Both the position numbers and the translations under genes were made by a program. The notes under the pieces are model-generated. The model saw nothing but the letters and a program-made list of their open reading frames with translations. It was not told where the DNA came from and did not search any database. Of a stretch of 64,000 nt of DNA, positions 58,667 to 64,000 are shown one piece after another (position 1 is the stretch's first letter; each line of letters opens with the position of its first letter). Source of the stretch: Arsenophonus sp052171275. Its GTDB lineage: Bacteria; Pseudomonadota; Gammaproteobacteria; Enterobacterales; Enterobacteriaceae. The stretch covers positions 1,054,001-1,118,000 of the forward strand of contig CM125795.1 in NCBI GenBank assembly GCA_052171275.1, in the 5' to 3' direction.

Positions 58667-60364
58667 TTAAATTAAATCCATCAACTCCTTTACAGTTTGT
58701 TGATTAAGAGCTTGTTCTGCTAATATTTTTGCATCTTTGAAATTTGAATTTCGGATATTTTTTTTAATATTTGGTATTGAAGTAGCACTCATACTAAACT
58801 CATCTAATCCCATTCCAAGTAATAATATTGTAGCTCGTTTATCAGCAGCAAGCTCTCCACACATACCAGTCCATTTACCCTCAGCATGCGAAGCATCAAT
58901 AACCTGTTTAATAAGTTTTAACACTGAAGGAGACATCGGATTATAAAGATGAGAAATAAGATTATTTCCTCGATCAACAGCTAAAGTATACTGCGTTAAA
59001 TCATTAGTTCCAATACTGAAAAAATCAACTTCTTTTGCTAAATAGTGAGCAATAACTGCAGCTGCTGGTGTTTCAATCATTATTCCAACTTCAATTAAAT
59101 TATCAAAAAGATATTCCTCTTCTGCTAATTGTTTTTTAAGTATCACCAATTCTTTTTTTAATGTACGAATTTCTTCTACAGAAATAACCATTGGAAACAT
59201 AATGCGTAATTTTCCGAATGCAGATGCTCTTAAGATAGCGCGTAATTGAGCATGAAGGATTTCTTTACGATCGAGAGAAATACGAATTGCTCGCCAACCG
59301 AGAGATGGATTTTTTTCTTTCGGAAAGTTCATATATGGAATGATTTTATCCCCTCCGATATCCACTGTACGAATAATAATAGTTTGTTGATACATAGCTT
59401 CGGCAGCTGTTTTATACGCCTGAAATTGTTCTTCTTCGCTAGGTAAATTAATGCGATTCATAAATAAAAATTCAGTACGATATAGACCTACTCCATCAGC
59501 ACCATTAGATTTAGCACACTCTAGATCATGTATAGTAGCAATATTTGCACAAATCTGGACTTGATGATTATCTAAAGTAATCGCTGGCAAATCTTTTAAT
59601 TTTGAAAGCGCTATTTTTTCTAGTAAATATTCTTTTTTAATTTTTTTAAGTTTATTGATTTCATTTTCAGATGGATTTTGATAAATGTTATTATTGACGG
59701 CATCTAAGATAACATAATCATTTTGTTGAATGTTTTTGGTTGCATTATTTGTACCAACAATAGCTGGAATTTCAAGAGATCTGGCTATAATTGAAGTATG
59801 AGAAGTATATCCGCCTAAATCAGTAATAAATCCAAGTACTTTCTTCAAGTTTAATTGTGTTGTTTCGGATGGAGTAAGATCTGTTGTAACTAAAATAATT
59901 TCTTCAGTGATTAAACTTAGATCAATAACAGGTAAATCTAAAATATTTTTTAATAGTCGTTTACTAATATCTTTAATATCAGTGACACGCTCTTTAAGAT
60001 ATTCATCATTTAATCCTTCTAATATTTGAGTTTGTTCTTCAAGTACTTTTTGAATCGCTGCATCAGCAGTTTTATACTCATTTTTTATCGAATAAAGAAT
60101 TTCTTCCTCAAATTTTTCATCTTCAAGCAACATTATATGACCTTCAAATATTTCTGCTTTTTCTTTTCCAATATTATTTTCTACTGTTTTTTTTATTATT
60201 TTTAATTGTTTTATTGTTTTTTTACGAGCATTAATAAAGAGTTTAATTTCATTGTTAATTTGTTCATCAGAAATTTTTTCTTGATTAATAATAATTGGTG
60301 TTTCTTTTAAAATTAATACTTTTCCGAAAATAATACCTGGCGATACTGAAATTCCTGAAATCAT
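58667..60364 (-). CDS. ptsI: PTS enzyme I
   Basis: Cytoplasmic phosphoenolpyruvate-protein phosphotransferase: it takes phosphate from PEP onto His189 and passes it to HPr. 565 aa against 575 in E. coli. The HPr-binding helical region (about 20-145) contains FEGHIMLLEDE. The phosphohistidine motif GGYTSHTSIIAR has His189 at the E. coli position, with Tyr186 in place of the E. coli arginine. The PEP-binding barrel shows GVGLYRTEFLFMNR, VDIGGDK, FGKLRIMFPM, FFSIGTNDLTQYTLAVDRGN and WTGMCGELA, whose Cys corresponds to catalytic Cys502. About ten C-terminal residues are missing. The ATG at 60364 has AAGGT a few bases upstream. It follows ptsH by 127 bp. A hairpin starts at its stop codon. crr is absent here, so which EII components it serves is unknown. 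Confidence 0.97.
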   Translation of the reverse strand: MISGISVSPGIIFGKVLILKETPIIINQEKISDEQINNEIKLFINARKKTIKQLKIIKKTVENNIGKEKAEIFEGHIMLLEDEKFEEEILYSIKNEYKTADAAIQKVLEEQTQILEGLNDEYLKERVTDIKDISKRLLKNILDLPVIDLSLITEEIILVTTDLTPSETTQLNLKKVLGFITDLGGYTSHTSIIARSLEIPAIVGTNNATKNIQQNDYVILDAVNNNIYQNPSENEINKLKKIKKEYLLEKIALSKLKDLPAITLDNHQVQICANIATIHDLECAKSNGADGVGLYRTEFLFMNRINLPSEEEQFQAYKTAAEAMYQQTIIIRTVDIGGDKIIPYMNFPKEKNPSLGWRAIRISLDRKEILHAQLRAILRASAFGKLRIMFPMVISVEEIRTLKKELVILKKQLAEEEYLFDNLIEVGIMIETPAAAVIAHYLAKEVDFFSIGTNDLTQYTLAVDRGNNLISHLYNPMSPSVLKLIKQVIDASHAEGKWTGMCGELAADKRATILLLGMGLDEFSMSATSIPNIKKNIRNSNFKDAKILAEQALNQQTVKELMDLI

Positions 60365-60491
60365 AAATTTTACCTTACTACCAAATGGCTAAAAATAATT
60401 AGTGTATAGGACTATAGCTTTAATACTTACGATTAAACAAGATATATAAAAATATAAATATAAGATAATATTATATATCACCGTATGATTA

Positions 60492-60749
60492 TTATTGTAA
60501 TTCAATTATTAACTTAACTAAATGTTCTACAGCTTTCTGTTCATCCTCACCTTCGGCAGAAATAGTAATAATAGCCCATTGAGTTAAGCCAAGTGTTTGT
60601 AGTTTAAATAGACTTTTAGCGCTTGCAGATTTACCATTATATGTAAGAGTAATTTCAGAAGAAAAACATTTTGCCTCTTTGACAAACTGAACTGCCGGAC
60701 GTGTATGAAGACCATTAGGTACTCCGATAATAACTTCTTTTTGGAACAT
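60492..60749 (-). CDS. ptsH: PTS phosphocarrier protein HPr
   Basis: Small cytoplasmic phosphocarrier that accepts phosphate from enzyme I on His15 and hands it to sugar-specific EIIA proteins. 85 aa, the same length as E. coli HPr and highly similar. The active-site motif PNGLHTRPA contains His15 and Arg17; GKSASAKSLFKLQTLGLTQ contains Ser46. AEGEDEQKAVEHLVKLI closes the protein. The ATG at 60749 has a strong GAGGA upstream on the minus strand (about 60757-60761). It forms an operon with ptsI 127 bp downstream. cysK, its upstream neighbour in E. coli, is not found. The strong conservation compared with other genes here argues for a still-needed role, in transport or regulation. Confidence 0.98.
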   Translation of the reverse strand: MFQKEVIIGVPNGLHTRPAVQFVKEAKCFSSEITLTYNGKSASAKSLFKLQTLGLTQWAIITISAEGEDEQKAVEHLVKLIIELQ

Positions 60750-61488
60750 ATTATTTTCCTCAAAAAAATGAATATCTTATTAATAAATTTAAAATATTTT
60801 ATATGAAAAAATCTAAATTTGTGTATTACTTTTCAGTAATAACAAAATAAAAAATATTTTTATTCATAGTTAATAATATATTTTATATATATTAATATTA
60901 TAATTAGAGATTATAATTTTATTAATTTATATTCTATTTATAATTTTTTATTCTTATTATTTTTTTTGATTAATTTTTATTCCTTAAATAAGAGATGATA
61001 TTAAAGTGATAAATTTATTTTTAAAAAATCACATTAATCTTAATATGCACTAAACTTTAATTTAGTTAATCAAGTAATTATTAACTTTAATTTAATTGCG
61101 AGAAAATAAATCTATACTTAATAATGATTAATTAAAATAAGGTAAATAATCATAATATTTTTTATATTAAAAAAATCGATTTTATTATTAATTTTAGAGC
61201 TTAAGCAACTATTTATATCTGATCATATATTATACAAAGTATCATTATTTATATAATACATTATATTTAAAACTAAAATATTTTATAAATAGTAAGCTAC
61301 TCTCTATTCTCTATTAATATAATATATATTAGAATGTTATTCTAATTAAAGCATTCTGATCTATTTAAGTTATATAATCAATTAGTTAGTATTTTAAAAT
61401 ACTAACAAAAGAAACTATCTATAAAAATAAAAGTTGCTAATGATTATTATTATACGAAAATATTTTTTTGATTTTATATCTCCTATAA

Positions 61489-61538
61489 AAAAGATATTGA
61501 GTGATGTCCATTTCCTTGGTAATATCTTTTGTTTTTTT
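61489..61538 (+). terminator. Orphan terminator-like hairpin
   Basis: AAAAGATATT (61489-61498) pairs with AATATCTTTT (61521-61530). The 22-nt interior contains an inner CCA/TGG pairing. After one G, a run of seven T follows (61532-61538). There is no gene upstream on the + strand, so it may be left from a lost gene or end a small RNA. Confidence 0.45.
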
Positions 61539-63316
61539 ATTCTTTTAGTTGAAAACTTTATTAACTATGTTAAAAAATAAATTCTTTATTTTAATTTTTC
61601 ATTTCATTTATTATATAAAAATAATTTCCTGACAGAAGTATTTATTAATAAAATTAATAAACTATAGAATAAATTTTTTATCTTTAGATTTGAAAATTAA
61701 ACGAATGAATTTTTTGTACTGCGCTTCTTAATTTATCTAACCTCAAAACCAATAACTTATTAGTTATTTTCAGTGAAAATATAACGAAAGTTATAATTTG
61801 TATTTTTTAAATCTTCTACTAATATATTTATATTCTTTAAAAATTTTATGATAATTTATATAAATCAATAATATTTCTATAAGTCAGTATTTTATTTATT
61901 TATTTTTCTTCATATATCTTCACATAACCATATTTTAGTATTAAAATTATTCTTCTTGATTATTATATTTATAATAGATTGTTTTTATTTAAATTTTTAT
62001 ATATTTATATGTTTATAAAATCTTGTTTTATTAAAAATAAATAGATATAAATAAGTAAATTCTAAAATATTAATTATGATGATAATATATGATAAGTAAG
62101 ACTTGATAACCGCGTTACTACTTTTATTCAAATAAATAGTCAATGAATTTTACTAATTCATAATTTATAATAGTGTACAACCGCCTGTAATCAATATATC
62201 GATTTATAATACAACGATTATATTAAAGTTAAAATGAATATAGTCTGATTAATATTAAAAATACAATATCAATTTTTAATTTCTATAATTTAATATTATA
62301 AATGTGATAATACTTTATTTATCATCTAATGTAGTAGATTTTAAAATATTCATGATTAGATATATTTATTTTTCTTTATTTTCTTCAAATCTATATTCTC
62401 ATGTTTTATATCAATCTACTATGATGAAATAAAAATGAATTTTTACTTTTAAAAAAAGAATTTTCAAAATACTTATCTATAAAAATAAATAAAAATAATT
62501 GTTAATTATTAAGAATAAATTATAAAATATAGATTAAATCGATAAAATAATAATATGAAAATTCATTTTTATTAATTTATATTATTAAGATTAATTTTAT
62601 GATATCTATAAACTAGTCAATATCTTAGGTATATTAACGTTATGATCAATCTAAGTAAAAAAATATTATATTTCATCTTGGTAATATTATTTTTTAATTT
62701 TAATTATTAAAACTGATATTTATCTATGATATAAACAAATCTATTATTATAGCTATATATATTAAGTCTAGTAATCTTATAAATTATAGGTAATTTTTTA
62801 AGTTTTATCTACAATTTAAATAATAGTTAAAAAATATTACTATTAACAGAAGATATTTAAATTAATAATTTAATGACTAATTATATTAAATTAGAATATT
62901 TATTTTTTATATTTCTTTATTTATATAGATAAGAAATTAATGATATTTTAATCATATTCATTATATATTAAATCTTTAAGGTTTATGCTTTATTTTAAAT
63001 GCTTTAACTAAAAAATTATTAGAAATTTATATTTAATATTAATTGTGTTATAAAATAAAGAATACAAAGCTCACAAACATTATTTTATATTATCTAAAAA
63101 ATATAATAATAACATCTATATTAAATTTTTTAAGATTTTTTTATTATATGTAATATGCATTTATTAAGTTAATATTCTTTCTGCAGCATATATCCTAATA
63201 TAAAATTATAATATTTATAAATATTATAATTTTATTAAAATATTAATTAAGATATATTGATTTAATATTATAAATTGATTGTATTTATATCTAAATATAT
63301 TACATATATTTAATTG

Positions 63317-63356
63317 AATATACACATTTATATTGTATAATATAAATGTGTATATT
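63317..63356. repeat. 17-bp inverted repeat, 6-nt loop
   Basis: Arms are AATATACACATTTATAT (63317-63333) and its complement (63340-63356), with loop TGTATA. No gene is nearby. Confidence 0.7.
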
Positions 63357-64000
63357 TTAATTTATCTGTATTAAATAACATGATAAAAATATTTTATGAT
63401 AAAAAACTATTTTTGTTTTTATTTATATTTTATAGATAAATAAATATTACTATTGTATTAACTTATTAATAATTTAATAAATTTCTATATTTTAACCAAA
63501 ATAATCTAATTATCATTTTAAGTGGTTACTTAAAATATTAAGTCGATATATAATATGTATATTATAGGTTTCTATTATCATGTATATTATAGAGATTTTT
63601 ATTGATAATTTTAATTTGTTTATTTATATATAAAATATATATAGAATGTATAGTTTCTTAACAAATTAAATATTTCTTAAATATAAATTAAGTAAAATCT
63701 TGATAAAAAATAGATTACAAAGATAAATAGATAGATAAAATTGATCTAAATAGAAAACATGTTACGCAAAAATTATATATTAAAAAAATAAATAAAAAAA
63801 TATGGGTTTATGTAAAATTATTGATTTATATAAATTATCAGTAGATTTTTGATAAAACAAATAGATGATAAAAAAATTTAAATGATATAAATTAAAATTT
63901 TCGTTTAGACTTTTATTGATATTAACTGATGAGTTATGTTTTTGATATTAGATAAGTTAAAAAGCTTAGTATTAAAAATTTCATTCTTTAAATTTTAAAA

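Larger units (their letters stand above)
60750..64000. other. 3.25-kb gene-free region at the right end
   Basis: Where E. coli has cysK, cysZ, zipA and ligA, no gene can be read. It holds a terminator-like hairpin at 61489-61538 and a 17-bp inverted repeat at 63317-63356. A patch with a little more G and C near 62.1-62.2 kb cannot be assigned. The ptsH promoter should lie in the first few hundred bases. Confidence 0.55.

Noticed and set aside
61679..61810. Minus-strand open segment of about 42 codons containing LRLDKLRSAVQKIHSF
   Set aside because: It looks protein-like but matches no family I know, has no start site and is within chance length.
62113..62275. Minus-strand open segment of about 48 codons in a patch with more G and C
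   Set aside because: No start codon, no similarity to cysK, cysZ or zipA that I can see, and length within chance.
1..64000. tRNA, rRNA, tmRNA, RNase P RNA or 4.5S RNA genes
   Set aside because: I looked for T-arm and D-arm consensus strings and conserved cores on both strands and found none. A covariance search would be decisive.
1..64000. CRISPR array, insertion sequence or prophage
   Set aside because: No regularly spaced direct repeats, no transposase or integrase frame and no phage gene is visible. The repeats present are inverted or short tandem repeats.

Overview
The window looks like part of a strongly reduced gammaproteobacterial chromosome of the Enterobacterales type, most likely a long-term intracellular insect symbiont. 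The evidence is protein similarity and gene order. Every confident gene reads as a full-length E. coli-type protein (DapE, LysO, YbjG, SdaC, GpmA, PepB, Ndk, RlmN, RodZ, IspG, HisS, YfgM, BamB, Der, HemF, PtsI, PtsH). The DNA is extremely A+T rich, above all between genes. Only about 17 kb of the 64 kb is coding, by adding up gene lengths. The genus cannot be fixed from what is visible. A symbiont lineage with a tiny, very AT-rich and unusually gene-poor genome fits best.

Left part (1-24.6 kb): five isolated genes in a sea of AT-rich DNA. They are dapE (-), lysO (-), ybjG (+), sdaC (+) and gpmA (+), each apparently its own transcription unit. Together they cover diaminopimelate/lysine synthesis, lysine export, recycling of the undecaprenyl carrier lipid, serine uptake and one glycolytic step. 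Gaps of 2.9, 6.0 and 9.6 kb separate them.

Middle (24.6-42.7 kb): an 18-kb tract with no recognisable gene, RNA or mobile element. Its only clear structures are long perfect inverted repeats, including a 40-bp and a 38-bp palindrome.

Right part (42.7-60.8 kb): a compact block, pepB-ndk-rlmN-rodZ-ispG-hisS-yfgM-bamB-der on +, facing hemF, ptsI and ptsH on -. As remembered, this is the E. coli order and relative orientation from ptsH to pepB, inverted and with most intervening genes lost. The block supplies isoprenoid precursors (IspG), translation fidelity and ribosome assembly (HisS, RlmN, Der), envelope and shape functions (RodZ, BamB, YfgM), nucleotide balance (Ndk), peptide turnover (PepB), heme (HemF) and the general PTS phosphorelay (PtsI, PtsH). 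crr, normally after ptsI, is absent. A 15-bp hairpin starts at the ptsI stop codon instead. 60.8-64 kb is again gene-free.

I found no tRNA, rRNA, CRISPR array, insertion sequence, prophage or novel multi-gene system. The most unusual property is structural: at least twelve perfect inverted repeats with arms of 17 bp or more lie mostly in otherwise featureless DNA, far more than base composition alone should give.
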